Origin: Dysidea avara
Lineage: Eukaryota; Porifera; Demospongiae; Dictyoceratida; Dysideidae
DNA length: 64,000 nt
Assembly (NCBI RefSeq): GCF_963678975.1
Contig: NC_089275.1
Location: 34,358,226-34,422,225 of the forward strand
Reading direction: 5' to 3'
A program made the translations under genes and the position numbers. Positions 1 to 12,071 of this stretch are shown here, in pieces. Position 1 is the first letter of the stretch. Every line of letters begins with the position of its first letter. Under the pieces are notes generated by a model. The model was not told where the DNA came from. It was given only the letters and a program-made list of their open reading frames with translations, and made no database searches.

Positions 1-1654
1 TTGCAACTGGCACTGCAGCAATTTGCTAAGGAAAACAACAGTTCTCCTGGTGAAATATAACGCATTGTAGCGTTCATCAACAAAAATTATAACAGTTTGG
101 TATCACGTGTTCTTCTGAGCATGCGCAGAGTAAATAATGGCTTACCATGCGGTAGCTTAAGAAGGATGCGGGCGGCGGATGAGAAACTAATAATCACCAA
201 ATAGGGGCCTTATAATCAAAGAAATTCACATATATATATTAATAGTATTATTATAGTGAATATACCTCAGCGTGGCCCTCAGATTTTCCGACTGCTCCAA
301 TTGTATAATATGTGACTGTTCTATTGGAGTGTTTCGATCTGGTTAATGTCCCTGACATTTTGGAGAGAAACTTTTGACATTTTTAATACAGGGGTTTGTC
401 AAAACTCCATTTAAGTGGATTTGGATTGTGTATATGTGTGTTGGGTGCAGTAGGCAGGCTGCTAGTCTACTGTCAGAGAAGCCTAAATGCAATGTACAGC
501 TATTCGGACAAAAATCATGTGCGGTCATCGTGAATGTATCTATTTGCTGTTGAACAGTAGCTGATGCTCTCAATGTTCATAAAAATAGCTTAATTCGATA
601 TAGGTAACTATTTGATTTGTACGAGCTTCACATGTGGCCGAATTTAAGATTGCTCGACAGAGGTGACTTTGGAGCTTTGTAATTCACAGCCAATAAGGAC
701 TAAGCCAAATATCTGTATATATTTGGAGAGTATAAGAGTTGCTCTTTCATATCAAACACAGAAAGACTAGATCAGCTTCAAGCATTACTAGCAGTGCCAC
801 TCGACCGATGATACATATTTTTGTCCGAGAATTGAGAACATTCGGACAGGTCACTTTTGCAGCTCCTGCAGCCAGACAAAGAAAGCTGCAGGTCTGAAAT
901 TTTGCATGCAAGAGTTTATGGCCTAGACCTCTCCAAAGGCATAGCAAGAGCAGAAATTTTCTTTGCAGGTTTAAAGAAAAATCGCGTCCGAACCGATGGT
1001 GGTCGAACATTGGTGGCTTACTCTATATGTTGAATTATATAATCAAAGCATGTGTAAAGCTAAAACATATTAACACAATATGTAACACTTCCACACCTCA
1101 GATCAAAGGAACCGCCGGACTAAATTTTGTATGCAGCCCAGCTAGCCGCGGTCTACAACTGGGTAGTGTATAGTAATATATCTCTTATTCAATTATTATA
1201 TAGACATTGATGCTGAAATCGATTGTGGGATCGATTAACATTCGCGTGATTGGGATGCACGACTTCGATTTCGCTATGAAAACCACTCAGACGGAGAGCG
1301 TTTTACTATCCTCGCCATCCTACGAGTTGAAAAACGTTGGGCAAAGGTGAAAATTAGTGCTATAGCTTATTCATTCAATCATTTCCGCACGTTTTCGAAT
1401 ATGGACACGCCCCCATCACGAAGCTACCACTCTGCACGGAGTAGCCACTCTACAAGCAAGTTTACCTGTCTAGGCCTTTAGTGAACTGCGTAGTTTTCCC
1501 ATAAACGATTCAATAGCACAGATTAAAACACATTAAACTTGCATAACGGAAATTCTTCGTGATATCTTAGGATATGTCCGTTTATCATAACCGAACGTAA
1601 CCAGAACATCTAGCTGTTGACCCATAATCGAAAATTTTAGATGTGCATACATAA
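1..1654. other. No gene recognised; intergenic sequence
   Basis: I see no convincing coding region or structured RNA. The short open frames here have no recognisable domain and no partner exon. One copy of the dispersed motif described in the findings lies at about 312-336 (tgactgttctattggagtgt followed by cgatct). At about 1085 a fragment beginning cacacctcagatcaaagg recurs at about 10030 and 51990, so part of this stretch is dispersed repeat. Confidence 0.6.
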
Positions 1655-2805
1655 TATAGGGTTGGCAATGAAAAAAATCGACCCTCTTTGGATTAACTTG
1701 TAACTCAGGGGATGGAGCCTACCAATGGTCTAGTTTTAAATGGTGGGTTCGGTAGCGACCAAATGCCTTCCATTTGTGATATAGCCGTGTCGTAAATTTT
1801 GAAGGATTTCGGCTCATTTTCATAAAAATGGGCAGGAACGTCTAGAATGTTGTCCATTGCTGTTTTGGGTGATTGGGTGAGGTGCTCTACAAAATACACT
1901 TGCTTAAAAGGTAATTCGCTGTACTTCAATTTTCGCTAAAACGGTGCTTGACGGGTTTGCAATGAAAAATCAACCAACTGAAATTCACTTAACGAAGTCC
2001 AAGGTTAGTTTACTAACTCCCAGGTACCTTTTTGGGCCTTATTATTAAGTAGGGATTTACAGTGTTTACGTACCAACGCGAACTAATGCCCTTGCTCACG
2101 CTATGATTTAGGCCAATGAAACTTGATTAGCAGTTTCGCGTAATCGCCCGCATGCTTTTGATACACCCGCATGGAATTTCATTATTGGTATTTCAGATCG
2201 AAATACTCTAATAGAACGGTCACTTTTACTCTAATAGAGCAATCAGATATACTCTAATGGAAAAATCACTTGTTATAGATTAGTAACGTACCTTAGCTAT
2301 TTAATGCCTATATATGGAAGAACGGCTATGCCGAATATAGGAGTTTAAAACCTTAGATGTCACTGTTTTTTAGCAGGAATCTTCATGTTTGGATGTGTGG
2401 TTTGGAAAAATAATGAATAATTAATAATAACCGCCCGCCCGCATCAAATTTTCAAAAATCTGAGCGAGAAACTGGTAATCAAGTTTCATTGGCCTTAGAA
2501 ACTCGCAGCATCTGTTTCACCAAGAATACGAATCCGTATCCGATAGCATAGTGACTACCATGTAATGCACCATTCATGGAAACATTGAAGTGCTAAACAG
2601 CATCGCTGATACTACTGCCCATTTTTATCGAGATTTTTATTTAAAAACCTGAAAAATCGCGAAAAATTAAAATGCGCGCTACAGAAACAGCAAGGGGAAT
2701 CACCGTATTATTACCCTTCGGTTTTGATGTAAACTTGGGTAGGATTGATCACCCAGAATTGGAGGAAAAACTATAGAGGTTGATTTTTTCATTGCCAACC
2801 CTATA
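1655..2805. mobile_element. TIR DNA element, termini TATAGGGTTGGCAATG
   Basis: The left end reads TATAGGGTTGGCAATGAAAA and the right end is its reverse complement (cattgccaaccctata), followed inward on both sides by related A-rich sequence. The flanks share TAA directly outside the termini, which would be a 3-bp target duplication, but the site is AT-rich and other boundaries (for example ATAAT) fit as well. No transposase frame is visible, so it is non-autonomous. It contains a second small element at 2111-2494. Confidence 0.6.
2111..2494. mobile_element. PIF/Harbinger-like MITE with TTA duplication, nested
   Basis: Terminal inverted repeats GGCCAATGAAACTTGATTA and its complement are flanked on both sides by TTA (2108-2110 and 2495-2497). 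A TWA target duplication and a GG start fit PIF/Harbinger. The element is about 384 bp, has no coding sequence and lies inside the TATAGGG element. Copies of the CTCTAATAGAG motif lie near its middle (about 2205-2265). Confidence 0.65.
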
Positions 2806-2884
2806 TAATACATCCAGTGGTTGCACCGAGGGCTGCACTCGTATTGGCTTGGGTGATTGGTCGCCTTGTACAGGCTATCAGCCT

Positions 2885-2985
2885 AATAAGTGTTACATAT
2901 TAGTTGTAACACGGGGCATTCGGGCTTTGCCTGATGTGTATGCCCTCATGCCCGTGTTACAACTATTACTTGTATAAGGTTTAGT
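2885..2985. repeat. Hairpin module of the CACGGGCA family
   Basis: An imperfect inverted repeat: gttgtaacacggggcatt near the left is matched by catgcccgtgttacaact on the right, around a core containing tgcctgatgtgtatgc. Related hairpins occur near 9895, 10815 and 52550, each with the core tttgcctgta or similar, so this is a dispersed snapback family rather than a gene. Confidence 0.55.
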
Positions 2986-3179
2986 GATAATTAAAAAAAT
3001 GAACACTCAATCGACACTCCTGTTAGTCATCTGTGGAAGGAATGCAAACACGCATGCACTGAGTGCCTACAATAAGTTACCCACAATAAACCAACATAGA
3101 GACACAGTAAAAGTTGTTTATGCAAAAGATATATAGCTACTTGTTAAAGTTTCAGCATATATGTACTGCTACCAAGGTA

Positions 3180-3385
3180 TTATTTAATCTCTTGGCCAGT
3201 GTTGTGAAATATCCCACAAGATTTATTAGTTACAGACAACAATAATATTGATGTTCCTTCTACCTATTGTTAATAAGACTTTGGAATGCCCTCCCAATGC
3301 GCACCACTGAAGTTACTGTAATCTATAGATGAATTTCAAAAAACATTAACATCAGGTTAGACTTGTATCCAGCTTTGTTTCAATT
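3180..3385 (+). pseudogene. Possible tiny LINE 3' remnant
   Basis: One forward frame near 3265-3305 reads RLWNALPMR, which resembles the RLWNSLP block found near the C-terminus of CR1/Jockey-type LINE reverse-transcriptase proteins elsewhere in this window. The rest is too decayed to follow. This rests on one short block and could be chance. Confidence 0.25.
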
Positions 3386-3569
3386 GTACAGAAGCTGGCA
3401 CAGTAATTAGTACAATAATTTTTACTTGTAAAAGTTATTTGATTGTGTGAAAAAAAAATTGTAAAGTAATTAGATACTACACTCTACAGTATATAAAATG
3501 AAAGGAATTATGTCAATGCATGACCATAGATACAAATAATAAAGTACTGTACATAACATGTAAAATAAG

Positions 3570-6500
3570 CTACCAGTTAGAAAAATTTAATTTATTATCT
3601 TCAGCTCTCTGCCTGTTAATCTTTTCTACTTCCCAATCAATTTCCATTCTCATTCTTTCATTACTTATTTGTGGTACCCAAATGTTTTTCAAGTTTGGTT
3701 TGTTAGACAGAATTTTGAACACAAATTGTTTTATGACTTGGTCACTGATGGGATTATCATGTAGCAATAATTCACTAAGAGATGAATTGTTTACAAATGA
3801 AACAGATAATTGCTGTATAGCATAATCATCAAAATTATTTCGACAAACATTGAGAACCTTCAAGGTTGTATTTTCTTTTAGAGCACCGAATATTTTATAT
3901 GCACCCATATTGTGCAACTTGGTGGATCCCAGGTCTAATACTTCAAGCAATAAATTTTCGTTTATAACTTGGCAGATTTTATTGACAGCTTTCTGATTCA
4001 CAACACCACTCTGTCTCAATGTCAATTCCTTTAACAGTTTTGTGGATTTTAAGGATGCAACAATTGTTGCTAAACCACCTTCAAATTCATTCCATGATAC
4101 ATTCACCACCTCCAGTTTCTGTTTATCTTGTAAAGTATGTGCTATTTCATTAGCTGCCATGGATTTGAGGCCATTACTGCTAATATTAAAAACTTTTAGG
4201 TTAGGGTGCTGCTTTTGTAGAGCCTTGCAGAGTTTAATACATCCTAAGCTCTCTAATTTGTTAAGTGAAACATTTAGCACCTCCAGTGAGGTATTGCTTT
4301 TGATAACTTCAGCAATATCACTTGATGCTTTTATCAGTATCTTATTGGAGCTCACGTTCAATACCTTTAAGGTGGTAATCTTTTGCGGTGCACTTGCAAT
4401 TATAATCATACCTTCAGTCCCAAGATTATTTTGTGAAAGGTTTAATTCTGACAGATTTGTTTTGCTAACAAGCATACAGGATAATTCTTGTGCTGCATCT
4501 GACTCAATACCATTGTTCTGCAAGTTGAGTACTTTAAGTGTTTTGTTCTCCTGAAGGGAGTTGGAAATTGCTATAGCTCCTCTGGATAAAATTTTATTTT
4601 CACATAGATTTAGTACTTTCAAACCAATTTTGTTCTCTAGGCTATCAGCTAAGGCTACTGCAGCAACATCATTGATGTCATTACCTCTCATGATTAATGA
4701 TTTTAGTCTTGGCATATCCTTGATGCCTTGAGCAATTTTTTGGACTCCAGTAGATCCCAACTGATTCTGGTAAACATCAACTTCTTGCATTAATGGTGCT
4801 GTTCCTATGCCAGTTACAAGACTGTCCACAAACTGCTCTTCTTTTGGTAAACACTTTGGAATTTCTAAAGCCATTAATGACGGATGTAGTTTTACAAATT
4901 TTGTAATCTCCCAGTATGTAGAATGCCTAGCACGAATCTTGATATCTGAAATAGTTACTACTTTAGCAGAGCTAGTCACAGGTACAATGTCGATTAGATC
5001 ATCTGCTGCAATGTGAAACAGTTCGGGCTCTACAATAGACAAATGTGATAAACATCTTAATGAAGACCATTTGGTATCAACAATTTAACCATTGATCCAG
5101 TCAAGCCAATGTGTGATAAGTGCAAAGTGTGGAGTTTTGCATTCTTAACTAACCAGTTTAAGATTGCTTCCAGATGCTCAGCATCAACTGGGCAATTATA
5201 TATGCTAATTTTTTTTAAGGCAGTGTAACATCTCAACACTTCAGCAATATGGTCTCCTGGTTCATTTCTTACATATAGTTGGTGAGATGTGATCCCAACA
5301 ATGTGCAAAGAAGTAGTAGTAGTGATTCGTTGTTCAATTTCTTCTGCTACATCAGCTGAAATGTTATTACCATCCATCAATAGCAGTTTTAAACTGGTGT
5401 CACCAAATAAATGAGAGGTAAATGCTTTGGCTCCTTCATCACCAAATAAGTTGCCAGAAAGGTAAAGCTCTTCTGTTTCACATGACTGCACTAAGTTTGC
5501 TAAGGCAGGTACAGACATCGCAGAAAGTTTATTGCCAGAGAAATTCAAAACTTTGACATGAACTTTGGATTGTGTGGATGACACTAATTCCTTCCACAGA
5601 ATACCACAACCGACATCTTGCATATTGCAGCTAGAGAGATCTAATTTCTCCCAATCTAGTATATATGACCGAGATAAAAAGAAACCAAGGGTAACAACAT
5701 GGCTTGGCAGCAGTGTCTCTCCACTAAGGTCAACTTGTTTGTTTTGCATTGATTCACCTATAATGTTACACATGGTTTCATCTTTTGCTTCCTTAAAACA
5801 CTGAAAGAGGTGAAGGCGATTTATTTTAACTTGTAATATTTTCTGGTCAATGTGGAACTCTCTAAAAAATCTACTGGTGATAGAGAACTGGTTCCCAGAC
5901 AGGAAATACTTAAATGCAAAAGATCTACCTTGAGTAAGGCCCACATAGATGATCCATGTATTCGGGTATCTTTCATCCCAGAATGTGTCTCTGAGGAGAT
6001 CCAACTGTCTGTCATCAGGTAATGATTGTATGTAATATGCTGCGAGGTACTCTTGAACTGATGAATGAGCAAAATTGAAAGACAAAGGCTTCCCATTTGT
6101 AGTGAAATGTTCTGCTGTAGCTTGTAGCAAGCCAAACCCATGGATGGTTCTCCCACAGTTTTGCACAATTTCTGGACATGCACTATGAACCTCTTCATAA
6201 CTGAATACAACAACGTCTTTCCCCAATGCATCATATGAAAACCGTGCCAGCTTCTGCTTGATGGATCCCTTGAAAGAATCCCACCTTTGTAGCTCTTTGT
6301 ACATTTTTCATCTTTCTCAATGTGATATGTAATGGTCCAGCTCACAAAATTTTCGTACAACTCGGTACGAGATTGAGGAAGAATTGAGTCATTTCTTGTA
6401 AATAAGCGGAGCAAAATGGTCATGTTCAGTGGAATATGGCACAGGCTGTCTACAGTAGGATGACTGTCGAAGTAGTCTGTTAGTGTTGCAATGTCAGCTG

Positions 6501-7352
6501 GATTCTTTTCCAATGCTCTCTGGATATAGTCCTGCCTATCATTGCTGGTAAAGCCCAGTATTTCCATTCGACGATCAGCCTGACCACACAAAGATGCACA
6601 GGCAAAAGAGCGAGATGTAATAACCACACCACATTTAGGCAAAATCTCGCACCTGATCATGCGGGAGAGCAAATGATTACTTTGCAACCCCCCATAAAAT
6701 TCATCATATCCATCCAATAGAATTGTAAGAATTTCTCCTTGTGTTTCTTTTATGTGCCCATAAATCATATCAATCGTCTCTTCGTTCTCCAACTCACAGA
6801 AGAGTGCAACCAAATCTTTCACATGTTTTAATGATTGAAGTCTTGGATCATGAGCATGAAGAAGAAAAAGAAATCTTTTGTCAGTAAGAATCTGTCCTTG
6901 GGACCACTGGTAAGCAATTTCTTTGCACAAGTATGTCTTACCAATTCCTAGAGCTCCATCAATTAATATGACTCTTGGTGGATGTAAATCTTCTGAATCA
7001 GTACTAACCACAGGTCTAAATATATCTGCTATGTTTTTAATGATGGTGTTGTGTGCTAAGTATTCTGCTGTCAATTCTGTTGAATGACATCTCATGTTTT
7101 GTTTCAGAGATATTAGACATGATCCTTGAGGCATTTTAGGCATGGTATTGATGTCTCCGTTGCTCCTGGATCTGGCCATGGCATTAACTTCATTTTATAA
7201 CTTTCCTTTGCTTTTGTGATGGACTAATGCAATGGTAGTGAACAGTTTAGGCTTATCTGGCCATGATGGCCATATTTCCTCATCTGCTCTAGTAAATCGT
7301 GTATCTTGATAATGTTCTTTAAGACGCATTTCAGTATTGGAAAGATCTATGC
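3570..7352 (-). pseudogene. NACHT-LRR (NLR) large exon, copy 1, disrupted
   Basis: This exon matches the open NLR at 48002-51771 along its length, with roughly nine in ten residues alike in the parts I aligned by eye. It starts after a 3' splice site (cctacag at 7353-7359) in phase 1. In order it encodes a short linker with WPSWPDKP, a NACHT ATPase with Walker A GALGIGKT and Walker B LLDGYDE, and ribonuclease-inhibitor-type leucine-rich repeats. Such proteins are cytosolic sensors. Three lesions are visible relative to copy 2: an in-frame TAA at 7195-7197 where copy 2 has Glu, a 2-base gain near 6300, and a 1-base loss near 5070. The Pro of the copy-2 P-loop (GAPGIGKT) is Leu here, though the GKT is kept. 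A shortened protein could start at the ATG at 7179, but the frameshifts still remove the LRRs. Sequencing error is the alternative. Confidence 0.85.
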
Positions 7353-8154
7353 CTGTAGGAAATACATCTTTTAGCTATTACCAAATTAAAGAACCAAATA
7401 CTTATGATATTGAGCTACACCACTCAACATGATACAGTACTCAATATTTATCAGTACAATGATGTCAACACATGACAGTTTATATTATGACTGTATGTCA
7501 TTTGTTAGCATTTCAGCCATTTCTTGGCTACAAAGTTCTGACAACCCCAAAATCCTATAGTTTTTCTGTTTTGATATTGATGCACTTTTTCTATCTGTGT
7601 GCATAATCTACAAGTGGTTTTGAGGCTTGTTATTACCTGTTTGATTTCTTACTTATGAGCTTGACAAAGTTAGTATTTTAAATTCATTAGCAATTAGCTG
7701 AGAATTCCTAGAATTGACTGTTCCATTAGTGTATTACACCAATACCTGCTCAGAATCAAGCAAGTATTGAGCCAATAGTTGAGTGATGAATGTTTGGAGC
7801 ATGCAGAGCAACCACAAGGCCTACACTACACTTTCTGTGGTAGCATTGAGAAGTAGACAATCATTTGCTACATTTTGGTGTGGTAGATTTAATTTAGTAA
7901 GATGATTGAAGTCTAGAATTTATAACAATGATAGCTGAGTTACAAACAGGTCAAATCTGTATGACATTCTTTCCTGTTTAGACCTCTTGTGCAGTAGCCT
8001 TGTCATGTACAGTATTGGTTTTGTCCACTTCCTTTTTAGCTGTACAATGCATATAAAATTATGATGCACTATGTGAGTGTTAACCTCAAATTTTCATATG
8101 CACATGTTGCATACATGTATATATATATATCATACAGTACAATAGTAACTGTAT
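7353..8154. other. Intron of NLR copy 1, left part
   Basis: Sequence between the NACHT exon's 3' splice site and the first repeat of the intron. I see no open frame, domain or clear repeat; it is plain AT-rich intronic sequence. Confidence 0.5.
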
Positions 8155-8913
8155 AGTAGGGACCACAAAGGAGTAGGCGTGGCCCACGAAATAACATCAC
8201 CCAAAAACCAGCCTCAATTTTCCCTGACGACAATGAGGCAGTATTGGTGAGGTAAAATTAAGGCCAAACAAGTTTTTAGATCGACCCAAAACACTTTCAA
8301 CAAGTTGCTATGGAATTTAAAACTTTTTTTATTCAATGGAATTTTCTACTGACTGACTGACTGACTGAGTAAGTAAGTAAGTAACTGACTGATGCATTCA
8401 GACAAGCGTAACTCGATAACGGCTAAGGCTATGGGCTTGATTTTTTCACTGTTCGACGTCACTTTGGCCCGACAGGTGCCTTTTGGCATACCACATTGCA
8501 TTCTTCATGGACTTACCAGTGCCCTCCTTTGTGTCCCATTCATCTTTGCTGATAGGGAAAGGTGTTGATTTGGCGATAGCACGTGATGGCTTCCCTTCTA
8601 AACGGAATCGTCCGTATTTTTCATAGTGGCTATTTAGATTGCAGAGGTGAATTCTTGATTCGTATTGCTGTGTAACGGGTTGAACATAGCCGACAGCGAA
8701 GCGTAATGGATATTTCACTTTTCAAACGATAATTAATAAAATTGGGGTGTGGCACCATTTTTTTTGGTATGCGTAATGTCCTACTGTGCATTTCCGTTAT
8801 GGTATCTTGAGCACAGTAGGGATATAACACTTTTTATTGTTTTACTGTGATTGAACATCATGCACTACTCCAGCTTGTTTCAGTACTTTTATCGATGTGC
8901 CATGGTCCCTACT
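8155..8913 (-). mobile_element. AGTAGGGACCA-family DNA element, copy I
   Basis: The ends are AGTAGGGACCA and TGGTCCCTACT. Read on the minus strand it matches the sequence up to 12071 on the plus strand, so the two copies face each other across the NLR intron. It carries a tandem GACT/AAGT tract near 8345-8390. On the minus strand there is an open frame (8446-8718) whose second half, with KSTPFPISKDEWD and KRHLSG, is also legible in the 11.5-kb copy. A splice-donor-like GGTAAGT follows the EGTG codons. No function is recognised. Confidence 0.65.
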
Positions 8914-8984
8914 CTAGTTGAAAATTCCAAATTTTTTCGTGCACTTGTATATATATATATGTACCACTCTGCGTGGGCAGTTCA

Positions 8985-9180
8985 AAGGCACCGCCAGTGC
9001 CATAATTTGTATATTGCATTGCTGCAGACCGCAGCGAGTGCATTATAACTTATAACGCACTCGTTGCGGTTTTGTAGACCACAACGAGTGCATTATAAGT
9101 TATAATGCACCGACCGCAGTGCAATATACAGATATTGCACTGGCTGCGGTTTTGGGCAGCATAGCACAATTGCCGGTGGC
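8985..9180. repeat. Palindromic GCACTCG-type repeat cluster
   Basis: Nested inverted repeats built from gcagcgagtgcattataa and its complement, plus a second inverted pair around cagtgcaatatacagatattgcactg. They resemble parts of the foldback sequence at about 10030-10190. No coding role is visible. Confidence 0.5.
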
Positions 9181-9196
9181 GAAGACCACTACGACA

Positions 9197-9886
9197 CCTC
9201 ACCTAATAGGTGGAAAGACACTTCACAGATCACTCGAATTCTTTTATAGCCTGACATGTAAAGGTCGATTGTGGGCCATAACGTCACCAATACGTATAAT
9301 GTTGACAAGCAGCCAATGGCGATCGAAAAAGCCAACACGTGTGGCCACAACTCTAGTCTACATATATATAAACGTACTTATACACCTTACTAGTCTGGTG
9401 GCATCTTAGCCCAGATTAAACTGTAGTCCACTTCGACAATGACTCAATAAAACAAATACATTCTAAATAATACTAACCTTTACGTTCGATTGTGGTAACC
9501 ATTTTTAGCATGCCACCAGATTCGAGTTTAGCCAGTGTGAATAGTAAGAATTAGACTAGTATCGTTTTGTAGTTAGGTTTTGTTTACTTAAACCGTCTAT
9601 TTAGCTGCTTTTTTTCGCTCGAGAGAATCACTATGGCGATTAGTCTGGCGTTTAGTCTATATGGCGATTGAGTGATCACGCTGGCATGCTGAGCACTACA
9701 TGATGAGAGTCGAACAGCGAATGCAGGTTAGTGATATAACCCATAGCGTACTAGCTTTCAATATCTCAGGTGGCTGCAGGGGGGACATCATCGCAACGTC
9801 CAGCTTGGTTACCCACAATCGATGTTAGAAACCTGACCTTTATAAGTGTTACAGCTGTCTTGTGAGACTCTCCCACCTATTAGGTG
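9197..9886. mobile_element. Possible MITE with CACCTAATAGGTGG ends
   Basis: CACCTAATAGGTGG near 9199 is mirrored by CCACCTATTAGGTG near 9871. The termini are themselves near-palindromic, so boundaries are uncertain and I found no clean target duplication. The interior has no recognisable gene. Confidence 0.35.
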
Positions 9887-9887
9887 A

Positions 9888-10945
9888 GTGGTACATAACA
9901 GTTATACAACGTGCACTCGTGCTCTGCCTGTAAAAACGCACTTGCCTTCGGGCCTGACGGCCCTCAGGCTCGTGCGTTTATATCAGGCAGAGCACTCGTG
10001 GCCATTGTATAACTATATAATATGTACCACTTTCACACCTCAGATCAAAGGAAAGCCAGTGCATATATATCACATATCGCACTGACTCAAATTGTTAAAG
10101 AGATATATGCACTGCTACCAGTGCATATATCTTGTTACACACTGATATTGCACACCTAATAGGAGTGCGCACTATATCCAGAAATCATCAGATTTCTTTG
10201 ATGTTATACTGTTATCCTCTTCTCTTATATAGGGAATCAAGCAAGCTGTGATTGTGGGATTGAATTCTGCCAAACAACCTGTGATTGTGGGATTCAATTT
10301 TAATACATCTGATCAACAGTAGTTTGTTTTTTACTTTTGTAAATGTAGCAATTAAAGTAACATAATTAACACTAGTCTCTTAAAATTGCTATATGTGATC
10401 GGGCCTGCGAAAACAGGGCATGTGGGCACAAACTACATCCTGTAACACTACAGATCATATATCAGTATTGGAATGGAATATGTCCAGTCTGCAACTTGCA
10501 GCATAAAGCCAATTAAAGGCTCACTAAGAGCTGAAATATGTATCGCCATAACATTATAATATAAAAAGTTATGAGTGATGGAAGTTTGAAAAAGTAGGCA
10601 AAAATCATGTGCCCACATGCCCTATTTTCGCAGGCCCAGTCAGATATTAGCAAAAGTAAATCTAACTACTGTTTGATGTATTAAAATTGAATCCCACAAT
10701 CACAGTTTGTTTGGCAAAATTGAATCCCACAATCACAGCTTACTTGGTTCCCTATATAATATAACAACTAAAGATTTTGCCAATTAATTAGGTGAGTCTG
10801 CATGCTAAAGTAGAACATACTAGTTATACCACAGGCACTTGTGCTTTGCCTGTATATACACACTTGCACTTGGGCCTGCAGCCCTTGTGCTTGTGTGTAT
10901 ATATCAGGCAAAGCACTCATGCCCGTGGTATAACTATTACATATA
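9888..10945. mobile_element. Foldback element, copy X, with nested MITE
   Basis: Paired inverted arms near 10235-10345 and 10665-10755 both contain ctgtgattgtgggattga type blocks, and hairpin modules of the CACGGGCA family sit outside them at about 9895-10015 and 10815-10940. A related copy lies at 51985-52640. A separate MITE (10395-10644) interrupts the centre. The short open frames here are fragments of the inverted repeats. Confidence 0.6.
10395..10644. mobile_element. MITE with GGGCCTGCGAAAA ends, copy 1
   Basis: The left end TGTGATCGGGCCTGCGAAAA and the right end TTTTCGCAGGCCCAGTCAGA are inverted, and both arms extend through GGGCATGTGGGCACA. TA lies on both sides, compatible with a Tc1/mariner-type site. 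The same family occurs at 27507-27757, and a split version lies at 44288-45490. It is inserted between the arms of a foldback element. Confidence 0.7.
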
Positions 10946-10981
10946 TACAAGTCCCCAAAAAAATTTGGAATTTTCAACTAG

Positions 10982-11198
10982 AGTAGGGACCATAGCACAT
11001 CAATAAAAAGTACTGAAACAAGTTGGAGTAGTCCATGATATTAAATCGCAGTAAAACAATAAGAAGTATTATATCCCTGCTGTGCATTTCTTGAGCACAG
11101 TAAGGATATAATACTTCTTATTGTTTTACTGCGATTTAACATCATGAACTACTCCAACTTGTTTCAGTACTTTTTATTGATATGCTATGGTCCCTACT
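10982..11198. mobile_element. Snapback MITE of the AGTAGGGACCA family
   Basis: A 217-bp near-perfect palindrome. AGTAGGGACCATAGCACATC at the left is mirrored at the right end, with a short centre around gctgtgcatttcttgagcac. Each arm matches one terminus of the element at 8155-8913, so this is a snapback derivative made from one end of that family. Confidence 0.75.
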
Positions 11199-11259
11199 CT
11201 AGCTGAAAATTCCAATTTTTTTGTGTACTTGTTTGTTAACTTTTTTGTAAATAATTTAT

Positions 11260-12071
11260 TATGACTGGTGAACCCATGCATACCGCATCTGAAATGGCAC
11301 TGCATGCCCCAGCTATATCAATGATTGTCTGAAAAGTGAAGTATCCATTATGCTTGGTTGTCAGCTATGTTCAACCTATTACACAGCATTTTGAATCAAG
11401 AAAATTTCCGGAAGCACCTCTACAATCTACGCATACCAAAAGAAATGGTGCTGCACCCCAATTTTATTAATTATCATCTGAAAAGTGAAATATCCATTAC
11501 GCTTTTCTGTCGGCTATGTCCAACCCGTTACACAGCAATATGAATCAAGAACTGTTTGAAAAGCACCTCTGCAGTCAAATAGCCACTATGAAAAATATGG
11601 ATGATTTTTGTTTTGAAGGGAAGCCATCATGTGCTCGTGCCAAATCAACACCTTTCCCTGTCAGCAAAGATGAATGGGACATAAAGGAGGACACTGGTAA
11701 GTCCATGAAGAATACATTGTATGTACTGCGGTATGCCAAAAGGCACCTGTCGGGCCGAAGTGATGTCGAACAGTGAAAAAATCATGCCAGTAGTCTTAGC
11801 TGTTATCAAGTTACGCTTGTCTGAAGGCATCAGTCAGTCAGTCAGTCAGTCAGTTACTTACTTACTCGGTCAGCCAGTAGAAAATTCCGTTGAATTTAAA
11901 AAATTTAAAATTCTGTAGCAACTTGTTGAAAACGTTTTGGATCGATCTGAAAGCTTGTTTGGGCTTAGTTTTACCTCACCAATACGGCCTCATCACTGTT
12001 AGGGAAAAATGAGGCTGGTTTTTGGGTGATGTTATTTTGTGGGCCACACCTACTCCTTTGTGGTCCCTACT
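11260..12071 (+). mobile_element. AGTAGGGACCA-family DNA element, copy III
   Basis: This matches the 8155-8913 copy in opposite orientation and ends in TGGTCCCTACT at 12071. It has the same short open frame (11516-11776, with KSTPFPVSKDEWD and KRHLSG), but upstream of that block a one-base shift breaks agreement with copy I. A GTCA/TTAC microsatellite lies at about 11830-11865. Its left boundary is unclear because the snapback element abuts it. Confidence 0.6.

Noticed and set aside
343..1010. Minus-strand open frames of 76 and 87 codons near the left edge
   Set aside because: No domain, no repeat partner and no splice context; expected by chance in this length of sequence.
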